This document shows positions 35,513 through 47,540 of a DNA stretch of 64,000 bases, in pieces (the stretch's first letter is position 1; every line of letters begins with the position of its first letter). The position numbers and the translations under genes are program-made. The stretch covers positions 480,704 to 544,703 of the forward strand of contig BDDD01000538.1 in assembly GCA_001972305.1 (NCBI GenBank). The letters run 5' to 3'. The stretch is from Cephalotus follicularis. Lineage: Eukaryota; Streptophyta; Magnoliopsida; Oxalidales; Cephalotaceae. The notes below the pieces were generated by a model. The model had not been told where the DNA came from and did not search any database. It saw only the letters and a program-made list of their open reading frames with translations.

Positions 35513-36450
35513 ATATCCCTTAGCAACTAACCCAACTTTTTTTCTAACAATTATAACTTGATCATCCATTTTGTTACGAAATACTATTTAGTACCAATTA
35601 TGTTATGATCACTAGGTCTAGGTACTAATTTCAAAATATTATTGCGTTCAAATTGATTTAACTCATCTTGCATGGCAACAATCAAATTTTAATTTTTTCA
35701 GCCTCTTTTATATTCTTCGGCTCTATTTGTGAAAGAAATGCAATATAATTATGATCATTAATGGATCTAATAATTATACATTGCCTTCGATTACCTATAA
35801 TTGCCTCATGAGGACACCCTTTTACTACATTCAAGGACTTGTCATGAAGAGCTTGTTGGTAGCTTTCTTGAGGGGTTACTTCTTGTGTAGGCTCCTCATC
35901 TTTCTTTTTACCTTTGCTTTGTTCAAGACTTAGTTCCTCAATACTATTTTCAATGAACTCTATGTCAGCAACTTTCATTACTTCTTTTGGAAGCATAGGG
36001 TTAGATTCATCAAATATAATAGGCACTGATTCTTCTACAAGTAAAGTTCTTTTATTAAAACATATATAACCTCTACTTGGTGTGGAATAGCCAAGAAAAA
36101 TACCTGCGCCATCTTTGGAGTCGAACTTACCATCTTTTCCATTGTTGTGGATAAAACATTTGCATCCAAAGGCATGGAAGTAACCAATGTTAGGCTTTCT
36201 CCCCATCCATAATTCTTATGGAGTCTTTTTGAGAATTGGCCTTATTGATATATGGTTTAAAATATAGCAAGAGGTATTTATAGTTTCAACCCAAAAATAT
36301 TTTGACAAACGATTTTCATTTAACATTGTTCTACACATTTCTTGTAGAGTTCTATTTTTCCTTTCAACAACCCCATTTTGTTGGGGTGTTCTAGGAACAG
36401 AGAACTCACGAATAAAACCATTTTCTTTATAAAAATATTCAAAGAGATGG
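35513..36450 (-). mobile_element. Copia element 1, integrase end to RT start, right of element D
   Basis: Minus-strand order: PQQNGVVERKNRTLQEM (integrase, near 36340-36390), FGCKCFIHN and GIFLGYSTPSRGY (integrase C-terminal part, near 36080-36180), an acidic linker, FLSQIEPKNIKEA, and the RT start ending in LVAKGY at the element D boundary. It is Ty1/copia (integrase before RT). It is broken and incomplete, split by D and bounded on the right by another LTR. Confidence 0.88.
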
Positions 36451-37710
36451 TGAAATAACTACAAGAGAGGGGGTGAACTGTAGTATGTATAACTAAATGA
36501 ACTTTTTCGAGTTATGATGAAAGTACAAAACTAAAACAGCAATTCAAATAAAAAAAGACTAAAAGAAAATGGACATAGTAAGAGATTGCAAACACTGTTT
36601 GAAAGTGGTTCTGCTAAACTCTTGCCTACGTCCAATTTTCCCAAGACCTCCTTGAGATTCCACTAGTATTCACTCTTGAATACAAACTCTGAATATCTTT
36701 ACAGGAGCTATTTGGTACACCTTACAACTTTTGTGATTGAGCTCAATCACATACACTTTGGTTTCATTCCCCTCTATAATCGAACTAATACACTATTGAT
36801 TGGTGATCTCGTATAACCTCTATAAGGTTGAATATAGAATAAATAAGCTCAGAACAACAGCTCAAAATAAGCTCACAATAATAGCTCAAGATAACACTTG
36901 CTAAAACAATTATAAAGCTCTTGAAATCGAAAGAATCTTGATATGAATGATTGTAGTGTAGGTTGTTGTTCTTTGTTGTGATTCAAGCCTCCTACTTATA
37001 GTGTTGTTCAGGAAATAGCCGCTAGAGACGTCAGAGAACCGTTGGAGATGTTTTGGAAAGTTTTGCCATTGATTCTACATCGATAAGATTTGAGCATATC
37101 GCAATCTGCTAATAAAGTGTTGTCGGTTTCAATCTAAGCATCGATGCTTAGATGTTACCGTTACGCCTTAATTTGAGTCTCCCGGTTTAAAGCTTCGTCG
37201 GTTTGGCATTTAATCTCCACGCTTACTTAAAGCGCTTCCGCTTTAAATAAAGCGTCGTTCGTTTGTGAGTTTATCCTTCACCATTGATGCTTAATGTAGC
37301 TTGTCATCAGTTTGTATTAAGCATCAACTATTTCCTTTAAGCGTTGCCACTTGACATCTTTGAACGTGAACTCATTATACCAAAGCGCTTACATTAGCTT
37401 CTTAACAGTTGTCGCTTTAATGGTTCTAAGCACTGACGGTTTTGCAATAAGTGTCGTCGCTTTATACACATTTGCTTAGAAACTTCTGGCGCTTTGCTTA
37501 GAAACTGCTGGCACTTTGAATAGAAACTGCTGGCGCTTTGAGTTTGTCCATTGACGGTTTGTTCCTAAGCGTTGACGGTTACATAGTAACTGTCAACGCT
37601 TTGTCGTGTTTTGCCTAGAAATTCATTTTTATCAACTTTCACATAGAACAAAAATTGTTAGATGCAAATATGTTATCATCAAAATTAGGATTGAGACATA
37701 AATATCAACA
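36451..37710 (-). repeat. 3' LTR of copia element 2 (SIRE/Maximus-like, 1.26 kb)
   Basis: Plus-strand ends TGAAATAACT and AATATCAACA form TG...CA termini with a short inverted match. The neighbouring polypurine tract confirms the right border. It lies against the integrase of copia element 1, its apparent target. Inside are repeated words such as GCGTTGACGGTT and GGCGCTTTG (37130-37610). Confidence 0.78.
37130..37610. repeat. Scattered GCGTTGACGG / GCGCTTTG words in the copia LTR
   Basis: At least ten short related words (AAGCGTTGACGGTT, TGGCGCTTTG, AAGCGTCGTTCG and variants) at irregular spacing, a pattern like the word clusters in the gypsy LTRs here but with different words. Confidence 0.6.
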
Positions 37711-37726
37711 ATGTCTCCCTTTTTTG
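37711..37726 (-). other. Polypurine tract of copia element 2
   Basis: Minus strand TCAAAAAAGGGAGACAT lies right before the LTR start TGTTGATATT and after GTCATCA. This is the well-known GTCATCATCAAAAAGGGGGA context of SIRE/Maximus copia elements. Confidence 0.85.
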
Positions 37727-38791
37727 ATGATGACAAAAATTTGCTACATATAAGCATAAAAGCATAAGTTGAGTTATAAAGCATAAAAGCAACAATGAAG
37801 TGCACATAATTTTGACATAGTTTAAAAATGAAGTTAAATAAGACTAAGACTCCCCCTTAGTCTTTGCTTCCCTTTTGCTCATCTTAAAAAAAATACTCTC
37901 TCCCTTAGCCTTTTCTCACTATATATGAGCATTACACCCACTCAACTTGTGCCATTTTTCTCCCCCTTTTTCGTATTTCATAAAAAAGAAGTGAAAACAG
38001 GAAATATTATAACAAATATCAATTCATTTAAGAAATCACCAATTCATTCAAACATAAACATTCATTTAATAATTTGAAGTAAATAAACAGAGTTTTGATA
38101 CCAACAAAGTACAAGAATAAACATAAAAAGTAGCAAAGCAACATAAAATGATGATATGATATGGTATGCAAATAATCAATCATCCATCCCATCATCCCCA
38201 TCATTTCCATCCCCACCATCCTCAATGTCGGTGTCTTGTCTTTGTTCTTGATCTTCGTCTTCGTTTTTTCATTCTCTTGGTCTTCTTGGCTAGATTGAGA
38301 TGTTATATCATCATCTCCAATCAACCCTCTCTCAATGAGTTTTCTTTCGAGCCTTCTTTGTCTTATCTCAATGCCCCAAATACCGCGCATAATCTCCTCA
38401 AAATAACTGTTAGGAAGAGTATGAGCAGGACTATGCACTACTTCAGGAACTACATTTTCTTGACCTTCAGCTTCTTCTCCTTCTTCTCCCTCTTCTTCTT
38501 CTTCGCTCACTCTATTAGAATCTTCATCTTTTGGAATCCATGTTGAAGCATCTTATGCTTTTTGAACCCCATCCTACCTAAGGTTCCCTTTCCCAGCTTA
38601 TTAGTGTTATGAAGTGCATGGTGCATTTCTCCATCTAAATCAACATGATAATACATAAGAATCTTAGTCACTACATTTCCATAAGGGATTCTAGCATTCT
38701 CCCCTGCTTGCATTGCCTTCATATGATTGAAAATGAGCAATGGCACATTTATCCTCCTACCAGTGATAATGTGAAACATAGTGAATTCCTC
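37727..38791 (-). mobile_element. Copia element 2, 3' internal part with an extra ORF (plant transposon protein domain)
   Basis: Upstream of the PPT on the minus strand is a reading frame with IITGRRINVPLLIFNHMKAM and YGNVVTKILMYYHVDLDGEM, then an acidic E-rich stretch (near 38470-38510). This resembles the putative plant transposon protein domain (Transposase_32) found as an extra ORF between pol and the 3' LTR of SIRE-like copia elements. Its function is unknown. The pol part is absent, because a gypsy LTR starts at 38792. It is broken and partial. Confidence 0.7.
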
Positions 38792-39852
38792 TGTCACCCC
38801 CGTTCCCGACAGAACCCAATATCCTATCGAGGACAGATGTGACATTCCACGTGGCAAGCCTCCTTACGGAAAACCTCCACATGGTTTTGTAAAACTTGTT
38901 TAAAATTTTCCCCAAACCGTATACTCAAATTTAAAGTCATAGAGTTGAGTTCTAAAAAATTTGAAAATAATTCTAACTCATAAAAATTTATGAAAATCGG
39001 GCATGTAGTCTATTTATCGGACTATACCCCTTGTAAAGAAAACACAGTTTATAAAGTGAGCTCAGCCCTCAGCAAACCACAACTTAAACAGTAAACACGC
39101 ATGGGTTGGGCTCCGCCTCAACCATATTATATATATATATATATATACGACCCTTCAAAACATAACCATAAGAAAAAATTTATATAAAAACATAAATGAT
39201 GCATAATTTAAATGTTGATTTCATGAATGATATACAAGTATTGAAAACTCTGGTAGGCATGCTATCGTGGTCTGACTTCGACTGAAGCAAAACTTGCTAC
39301 TATCTGAAATGGAAAAGAGAGGAGGTTAGTCCAAATGACTAAGTGAGTGAGAACAAAACATCCCTTGATACATCCATCAAGTAACTGGGATGTGTTGAAT
39401 AAAAGGAGTAATAGTAAAAACACAGGGTAAGCTAAATGTAATCCATAGAAAGAAAGCTCAGATCTCAATAAGTGGTTCCACAGAAAGAAGCTCAAAGTAC
39501 AATGAAATCAAAGGAAAAACAATCTCAATAGAATGAAATTCTCAATCACAAGAAATGAGCTCCACAAATGAAAAAGATCCACAAATATGATCAACATATA
39601 CGATTAATATCCACAATATGATCAACAAATATGATCAAAATCCACAAATATGATCAATAAATGTAAACAAGTTTCACAAATGTCCCACATATGATTAAAA
39701 TATCCGGAGATGCTGGAATGAGTAAAACATCATCATCTCATTTTATCCCATATCATCATCTCATATCATCCCATCATAGGCATAATACGTACCACCCCAC
39801 ACCATACGATGGGCATGCTACTTCACGCACCCCACCCTCGTCCGGGGGGCCT
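38792..39852 (-). repeat. LTR E: partial long gypsy LTR
   Basis: Starts TGTCACCCCCGTTCCCGACA and parallels LTR F (AAATCGGGCATGTAGT, CTCAGCCCTCAGCAAACCAC). It stops near 39852 in GTCCGGGGGGCC. It carries the TTAGTC-CAAAT-GACTAA hairpin at 39326-39342 and a TA microsatellite at about 39127-39147. Confidence 0.78.
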
Positions 39853-40478
39853 ATGTTAGAGATGGTGACCTGTCAAGCCGCTGAGTGGCTGGGTGTAGCT
39901 ATTCTTATCTCTTGGTTAAAACAATCTTATTCCATTTATGAGACATATGTGCATAATTTATTATTTGTGGCAAGCCGTATGTGTTTTATCACATCATTGA
40001 AGCATCTATTATCTGCTTACACATATGGTGCCCAATCACATCAAGGGTTTGATGTTGAGCTAAGGGATATGAGAACGACTCCCTTATTCCCTGTGACTAA
40101 ATTGTTCCAAGTTGGAGGTTCACTTACATATGGCATTTGTGAATCGGTTAGACTTGCCGTGTTATGCTCGCTCCCACAGGTTGGAGGGTGGAGTATCTCA
40201 TTGCCACTCAGGGGGAACTCTAGAGCTAATGTGGGGTGCGTGTTGGGAGCATGTACACAAAACTTGACCCACCATAGGAATGTTACTTGGATGGTCGCTA
40301 ATCCCGTGTCACTAGAAATTCCTATTTGCGGCGGTAGTGTATAGGTACTTAGTGCCTAGCAGAACCTGAGAGGACCTGTCTGATCCTTAGACCTGAGCTG
40401 CTGCTCTATATTATGTGGAGGAATTTTGGCTTTGATCTTCGCTCTACCCAGTCCTTTCACAGGGCTGCAAACAGGCTG
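39853..40478. other. Unclassified DNA between LTR E and element F
   Basis: Not recognised. It has a long open plus-strand frame (part of 39691-40344) with no known domain, and that frame starts inside LTR E. The sequence continues after element F at 47541 and after the solo LTR at 52266, so it is part of the older backbone into which both inserted. Confidence 0.5.
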
Positions 40479-43400
40479 TGTCACACCCGTTCCCTACAAC
40501 ACCCAATATCCTACCGAGAACGGATATGACGTCCCACATGACAACTTCCTTTCGGAAGTTGCCATATGGATTTATATAAGACTTACTTTAGACTTGGAAA
40601 TCATCAAGTTAAAACGTTTCCAAAACTTTAAAAATTTTTCTAACTCTTAAATTTTTACGAAAATCGGGCATGTAGTATCCGTTTATCGGACTATGCCCCC
40701 TGTAAAGAAAAACTCATTTTATAAACACACTCCCGAAGGAGGAATAAACAGTTTATAACGGGGCTCAGCCCTCAGCAAACCACATTTAAAAACAGTAAAC
40801 ATAGGTTGGGCTCAGCCTCAACCATTTCAACCAGCAATAAAAGTAAATCTGTAGGGCTCGGCCCTTTTTAACTCAAAACCATAAAAGAAAACGTTTATAT
40901 AAAAACATAAGCAAATGCATAATTAAATGATGATGTCGTGATAATGTGATGCATGTGTTGAAATCATGGTAGCATGCCCTGCCTCCGTGGTCCATCATCT
41001 AACCTCTATCTGGAAGGAAAAGAAAAGAGAGGGGGTTAGTCCAAATGACTAAGTGAGTAGAAACAACAAATACATCTCCCGTAACTGTATATCAAATAAA
41101 AAAAAGAAACGGTATAACTTCAAAATAAAAGGCAAGGTAAATCTACAGTAAGATAAAATCAAGATCCAAAAAGATAATCAAAATCAACAGAAAATATCAA
41201 GATCCATAACAAATCATGATCCACGAAGGATATCGAGACCACAAAGGGGTAACGAGATCACAAAGGGATATCGAGGCTCATAAATACAAACGAAATCCAC
41301 CAATATAACAAGATACACAAGTGTAACAAGAATCCGAGAAAGGAATCACGATACTCGACAAATAGCTCCACAATATAAATATAAGTCAGGAAGGAGAACA
41401 AGATCCACTAAAGATAAAGTCATAAAAAGGAATCAAGATAAGTAAGTGTAAGCAAAATCCGAGAAGGGAATCTCGATATACAATAAATGGCTCCATAAAA
41501 AGAATGCTCAAACTCATCAAATGCAAGAAAATCTCGATACTCAACAATTAGCTCCACAATATGAACATAAGTCAAGAAATGATCACAAGATCCATAAAAG
41601 AATTCAAAACCATCTCAAAGCTCAAGAATCCAAGAAACAATCCCGCTGATCAAGTCAATACTCTACAATACGATAGACTCACAAAGAAACAACAAGGGAC
41701 TCAACAAGGAAGTCCACTGAACAATATCATAATGAAGGCAACGATATCAAGCATATGGATATCAAAGGTTAACGATATAGTCATAACTCAAATGACAGTA
41801 TCAATTATCCACAAAGTAATGTGCCCAAAGAATCATAACATATGAGAGGATGCTGGTACCAATCATATCACCGTCAAATCCCCGCCAAATCACATGGCGT
41901 CATATCATACCCCTGCCAAATCACATGGCGTCATAACATAACCACTGCAGCAATAATACTAGGTAAGGCTACAGGATGTGATCATCATCCGTCATACACC
42001 GGTGTAGAGTGCCTACCTCTGCCTCGGACAAGGGGCCGGCATGATCAGTGAACGGACCCAACCATCGTCCGAAAATAACCCGCACGCACACTCAACCTCA
42101 TCCGAGGGACCCGCGTGCAATATATATATATACTAGTATCCAAACACAGTTCAATAGGAGGGTAATGGTGCAGCTCTGCTGCACTCACACTCAGCATACC
42201 ATCATAGACAATAGTATGCCGCAGATCCAGGTATGGAACCCGGGGGCAGTTTCCACATAACACCCCATCATAGACCAATGGGACTGCTAAGTAGAGTTGA
42301 GCATCGAACATATACCACTCCTTGGACTGGTAGAACCATAATGCCGGTACCCAGCATCAGAGTATAACACGGAATAACAACATAACCAATCAAAATGTCA
42401 CAAATGTGAGAAGGTGACCAAGTCACCCAGAACATCGAGCATACAACCGCTCGGAAATCATATCACAATCCAATGAATACGTTACAGAAGACAACCGGGA
42501 TACAAATCCCAACCAAGATCACATATCACAAGAAACCGGGCACATATGAAACAACATGACTCTCAAATAAAGAATTGCTCAACGACATCAACAGCGGAGC
42601 TCAAATATAAGAATGCGGAGACAAATCAAACTCAACAAATCCGGCCCTCAATAGCCTTTTCATAATAGAATCACGAAAGAGCACATCCCCGGCAACAAAA
42701 CTCAAACATGACAATACGAATCTAGAATGAATATAACCATAACAACAAAAACGATATATGTCCGCAGGAGCCAATGCGGATGCAACATCGCGAAGTGAAA
42801 TGAATATATGATCACAAGGTCTAATATCAATGTGAACACTCAATCAGCATACCAACAGAGGGCTCAAAGCAAACGATTAAGGAACTGATTTCAATTCGAC
42901 TATCAACAGGTCATATTACATGATCAAATCAAACAATAGAAGCTATCAACATCCTTTGACATTTGAGAACTCATTTTCTCAAAGGTACCAACAACGAAGC
43001 TCAAATATATCGACACGGAGATGGAAAGAATATCATAGCAATGGCAATAAAACAAAATACATCTCCGTAGGAGCCAAATCGATATACGACAACAATAGAA
43101 ACATATATGTCCACAAGAGCCATGTAGATACAACAACAAAAGACTGGATGGACATATGATCACAACTAATTCATAGCAATATAGGGGTTCAGTCAAGAAT
43201 GCCCAATAAAAGATCCCGAATATACGATGATAGAAACCAATCACAAGGGCTATCAACAAGCTTAGGAATCGTGAATACAGGATATCAACAATCATATAAA
43301 TCAACAAGCTATGGCATTTAAAAATCACAACAAAGGCAACATCCATCATCAAGGAATATCAAGAACAAATAAGATAAAGTAAGGAAGGAGATGTTCTACT

Positions 43401-44228
43401 CACAATATCAGAGCCGATACTTCCACGAACTAACCCCTCGAAGCTTTGAACCGGCTATCGGGTTCTCGTCATCGTCTCATAACTCTATTATCCATCACTC
43501 TGCATAAACATAGCACATATCGTTACGACGTATTCATAGGAAACATAATTTATCGAAATCGGAACTCCGGCCAACCTGCCAAAGTTCCGATGTCACCCAT
43601 AACCGAGCATCCATAACTGTGGGTCAACACATTATTGCTCAAAATTCACTGTGACTCGCCCGGGAACGGGCAGCCACCAGCGGCAGCGAGTTGACTCACT
43701 GAGTCAACTCACCGGTCAACCAACAGTTATGGCCACTTTACAAAAAGTTGTCCACACGGCCGAATCACGCCACAACAGCCGTCGAAATGGGGAGAGGTGG
43801 TCTTCTAGACCACGACCGCACCCATCCGCGACGCCAAAAGTGGCGGACGGCAGTGGCAGGGGCAACGGCGCAGGGGGAAGAAAGAAGAAAAGAGGAGAGA
43901 GAAGGAGAAGGAGGGGCTTACCGGTGGTGGAGAAGTCGCAGGGGTGCTCGCCGCCTCCTCCCGGTCGCCGGTCCGACACCTCTCCCGCCCTCTGCATCTC
44001 TCTCTCCCGATCTCTCTGTCTCAACTCTCTCCCTCTCTCTGTTTTCATTCTCGGGCGCTATGCGCCCGAGTCCCTGTTTCTTTTATTTAAGTGGCGCCTT
44101 CTCGAAGGCGCCCGATGTCCCCTGTTTTTTTTTTCTAAATAATAGTATTAGTATTATAATAACCGTAAAAATAATACTACGCTTACGTGTTTTGCAAATC
44201 GGCTTCGTAAAAGTGACGGGGCGTCACA
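40479..44228 (-). repeat. 3' LTR of element F (3,750 bp)
   Basis: TGTCACACCCGT to GGGCGTCACA. The hairpin TTAGTC-CAAAT-GACTAA is at 41036-41052. A block shared with the solo LTR is at about 42140-42450. A GC-rich end has two perfect hairpins around a TATA-like word (44050-44112). Open frames in this GC-rich end are not genes I can recognise. Confidence 0.88.
44050..44112 (-). promoter_or_regulatory. Possible LTR F promoter: TATA-like word between two perfect hairpins
   Basis: Hairpin CTCGGGCGC-tat-GCGCCCGAG at 44050-44070, then on the minus strand a TTAAATAAAA word at 44081-44090, then hairpin GGCGCCTTC-tc-GAAGGCGCC at 44093-44112. On the minus strand this lies about 115-180 bases into the LTR, a plausible place for the promoter and start of transcription. 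Confidence 0.5.
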
Positions 44229-44242
44229 ATCTCCCCCCCTTA
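44229..44242 (-). other. Polypurine tract of element F
   Basis: Minus strand AAGGGGGGGAGAT directly before the LTR start TGTGACGCCC, followed inward by the chromovirus phrase around AAATTTCGGGGACG. Confidence 0.88.
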
Positions 44243-47053
44243 AGAAATTTCGTCCCCGAAATTTACTCACATCACAGGATGAGAAATTGTGAATACATGT
44301 CTGCTCATTTCTTCATACTCCCCAAGAAGTATCTCTCAAAAAGAACTGATCTTGCATGTCATGAATCTGTACTTGTACACTCTCAACATCAATATATGGA
44401 AGCTATCATGGATACATTCTAGCTCTGTAAATAATTCGAATTGGTAGACTAACGCACCAATAGATAGAGTGATCTCGAATGATCTGACGTCGTTGGAACT
44501 GAACCTTTCATAGCTTTCTAACTTGATCACTACTGTACCGTGATGCCCGTAGGAACACCTTTTCATCCAGCTGAAACTTCATGTTCACGCCACATCTGTT
44601 TACGAACTCTTCACTGATACTATCCCAACATGAGTGTATCTCATGTTGTCAACCATACAACATTCATGGAGATGTCAAGCCACTAGCCTGAATCTATGGA
44701 AGTCATAAGACAAACCCATCTTAGAACTATTCTCGCTCAAGCACGCTTCCACTGCGCCACTCTGATGGAATCCCGTGCATTAGTGCTGATATGGTCGCTC
44801 CTCAAGGTGGTCTAGATCATAGGCGCAGAATCGATAAAAGTGTACCGCCTGGGTAGGTCATCCCAGTACGATTTATATCGCATCGTCCTTTAGTTGTGTC
44901 CGTGTCGGTCATATAGTGATGTCCATCGCGACATGTTACCATATATCGTCAAAGACCACATGAGCCATGCATTCAAGCCAACATGCACGTTTGTGGGGTC
45001 AACAAGGCACACGAACATCATACATGTCAAGCAACAACACTTGGACAGCGAATAAGGAACGAAGTCCTATGTCCATTTGATATTCTGTATACAACTGTAC
45101 AAGAAAAGTCCAGTAGCCCACAACACGTCAAATGAACAACGTATGGTTGGAGCACTCAACTATTACATGATCAGCCACCCTTGAAAGGATATTAGACTAA
45201 AATCTTCCAAGGAACATTGGGATTCTGTTTTCATGTGTATGCAACAGATGATGATCTCAAACGCAATCCACTAATAGCAAGGATGTCCGAAGACCAAGCT
45301 GAAAAGGCATGCGTATAGATCGATCGATGGATCGTCATGAAGCCAGCCAAGCCACGCAATCAGAATCCCGCTCAAGCGCCCATACGTATACAAGCAAGAA
45401 GTTATCTAAACGAACCACAATTGAGACGACGAATAGTCAACGTGAAACATGTGGAAACGTTGAGAGAATCCCATGCTAGCACCGATAGGCGTGATGTAAG
45501 AATGAGTAAAAACTCCTGGTGCGGAAAATCAAGGCTCACGATCGAAGCATCATGCACAGAATGTACAAGCTCAAGGTACCATGAATGCGGGTTGCACATA
45601 CTCCTGTCATCATGCGTACAAACGCAATCACATATAGAAGAACATGCACATAATTACGCAGATAAACCTCATGCAAGCTCCACATTATGCGTTCACAATC
45701 ACCAAGCAAACAGCAAAAAGTGCACAGAATAGCATGCGTACCAACTCGTCGTGTGGACAACGAATGCATCGTCTGCATAAAACGCATACGAGCGCACATC
45801 AAGATGCACACGCAACAGCCAAGCGCACAACAATTTGCATTGCTAGCACAATGGCACAACAATCATAGCGTACACTTCCGCTTGAAAGTATAGAGCAGCT
45901 GTTATAACTTGAAGTTTCGTTGTTACTTCTCATTGAATTGTCGGTATGTCGAATATCTCATTACCAAAACTGCGATATTTCTATTCATGTTGTTCTACCA
46001 GAAGTGCTCCCTCAAGCGACGACACACTTGGTATTATTAGAATATATCGCATAAGATGAACTATGGCCTTCACAAAGACTTATGTATGACAGCTTCATTG
46101 TGCGACGGACACTACCTGCCCCATACATCAACGTTCCATTGTCTCGAAGCGAGCAATCAGTGTGATTACAATACTATCACCGAGCATTGCTGATCCGGTT
46201 CTGTAATATCGGTCTCTCCCGAAGAGCAGACGATAGAGCTATCATGCGTAAGGCTGATAGGATCACGTGCCATGATCAGAAAACTCATCCGAAGATAAGC
46301 AAGAGAAGTACAAACTTCTTACTCAAAGCATCTGTAATTACGTTTACCTTGGGTATTCGTTAACATAATCGAAATCTTTAATCGTCTCCACCGAGCTCTA
46401 CTCGAGGCTCGAATCCCTGTCGATAAGGATCTACATATAGCCAACATTCGTCCACAATCGATGATGTCTTCTAAACATAGCCTTATAGGCTAAATCCTTC
46501 GTTGTACTCTGTTAACGATTTCACTAAGTACTCAAGCAGAACGTACTATACTGGTTGCCTGAACCTCTTCTGACAATTCGTCACTGTCAACCATTCATTA
46601 CTATAATGCTATCTTGAAACATATACAAGAACCATAGAGTAGTTTCGCCAATGCATTTAAAGTGCTCTGTCATGCACATCGTGCCTTAATAACTTACAAA
46701 GTCTCGAGTAGCTAGGCTATAGCCCGCTAGAACTCTGACTCAGATATATCGATCTATAAAGGGCTATAGAAAAGATAATGTCCTCGTAGCTAACTCGGCC
46801 GCTAGCCAAACAAAAGATGGTATCCAAGAATATCTCCGATTTTAAAATCCTTATCCTTACATCTTATTCTAGTTCTACATCAAACATCTATCTAGTAACC
46901 ATAAAATATCTTACTATTTATATCCACTGCGGGACCATCTTACCGACCACGGGGCATGCTACCGAACACATGACATGCAATGCATGATATGCAAGAGTTT
47001 AAAAACCTTTTGAAAACATTTCACTTTAAAAGTCTAGAGAATCTAAAACCAAA
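44243..47053 (-). other. Element F internal region, non-coding
   Basis: About 2.8 kb with no frame resembling gag, RT or integrase on either strand. Faint similarity to the 3' end of a gypsy pol region near the PPT can be suspected but not shown. It keeps only the replication signals at both edges. Confidence 0.65.
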
Positions 47054-47065
47054 GCTCTGATACCA
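47054..47065 (-). other. Primer binding site of element F (perfect tRNA-iMet match)
   Basis: Minus strand TGGTATCAGAGC, a full 12-base match to the plant initiator tRNA-Met 3' end, 4 bases from the LTR at 47070. Confidence 0.92.
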
Positions 47066-47069
47066 AAAT

Positions 47070-47535
47070 TGTCACACCCGTTCCCTACAACACCCAATAT
47101 CCTACCGAGAACGGATATGACGTCCCACATGACAACTTCCTTTCGGAAGTTGCCATATGGATTTAATATCCAATCGATTAATTAATTCTTTATAATGTAC
47201 TTGATTTTTTTTTGATAAATAAGACAGTAGCCGTTGGCGTTTTCCTAGAATTTTCCGTAGACCTCTCTGAGATAAATAATCCTTTCTATGTAATTGCAAA
47301 TGTGAAGTAAGTTTTCGTACTTTATTGGTGAAAATAACTACTTGAAATTCAACAGATCCCCTGTTTTTTTTTTTTTCTTCTTGTGAAATAACTGAGATGA
47401 ATGAATTTTTTCCCATAACCCCCCCCTGTTTTTTTTTTTTTCTAAATAATAGTATTAGTATTATAATAACCGTAAAAATAATACTACGTTTACGTGTTTT
47501 GCAAATCGGCTTCGTAAAAGTGACGGGGCGTCACA
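47070..47535 (-). repeat. 5' LTR of element F, short, containing plastid DNA
   Basis: Its two ends match the two ends of the 3,750-bp partner LTR almost perfectly (96 bases at one end, about 110 at the other). Between them lies chloroplast rps15 DNA. Confidence 0.9.
47165..47416 (-). pseudogene. rps15: Chloroplast rps15 fragment (nuclear plastid DNA) inside an LTR
   Basis: The minus strand from the ATG at 47416 reads [20 protein letters not shown], then [20 protein letters not shown] and [10 protein letters not shown]. This is plastid ribosomal protein S15 of the small subunit, 84 of about 87-90 codons, with no stop in the plastid part. It ends after LDI, where LTR sequence takes over and adds a foreign tail (KSIWQLPKG...). 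The source gene acts in the chloroplast. Here, in the nucleus and without a promoter or transit peptide, it should be inert. The open frame and near-intact sequence point to a recent transfer. Both borders touch LTR sequence directly. Confidence 0.93.
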
Positions 47536-47540
47536 GGCAG

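Larger units (their letters stand above)
40479..47535 (-). mobile_element. Element F: LARD-like LTR element without recognisable genes (7.1 kb)
   Basis: LTR 40479-44228, PPT at 44229-44242, an internal region of about 2.8 kb with no recognisable gag or pol, a perfect PBS at 47054-47065, and a second, much shorter LTR at 47070-47535 that contains plastid DNA. The flanks are GGCTG (40474-40478) and GGCAG (47536-47540), a target duplication with one mismatch. Long LTRs, PBS and PPT around a non-coding middle fit a large retrotransposon derivative moved by another element's proteins. Shared LTR parts look nearly identical, so it is young. Confidence 0.85.

Noticed and set aside
39691-40344. A 217-codon host gene on the plus strand
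   Set aside because: It starts inside LTR E, has no recognisable domain and no sign of splicing or a promoter. Probably a chance open frame.
43651-44422. Arginine-rich plus-strand genes in a GC-rich patch
   Set aside because: The patch is the promoter end of LTR F. The frames are open because of base composition, and two overlapping frames are open at once.
45337-45893. Open frames in the interior of element F
   Set aside because: Two or three frames overlap on both strands with no gag or pol motifs, consistent with chance in a non-coding interior.
47165-47416. A working nuclear rps15 gene
   Set aside because: No promoter, no transit peptide and a foreign C-terminal tail from the LTR. It is a plastid DNA insertion.
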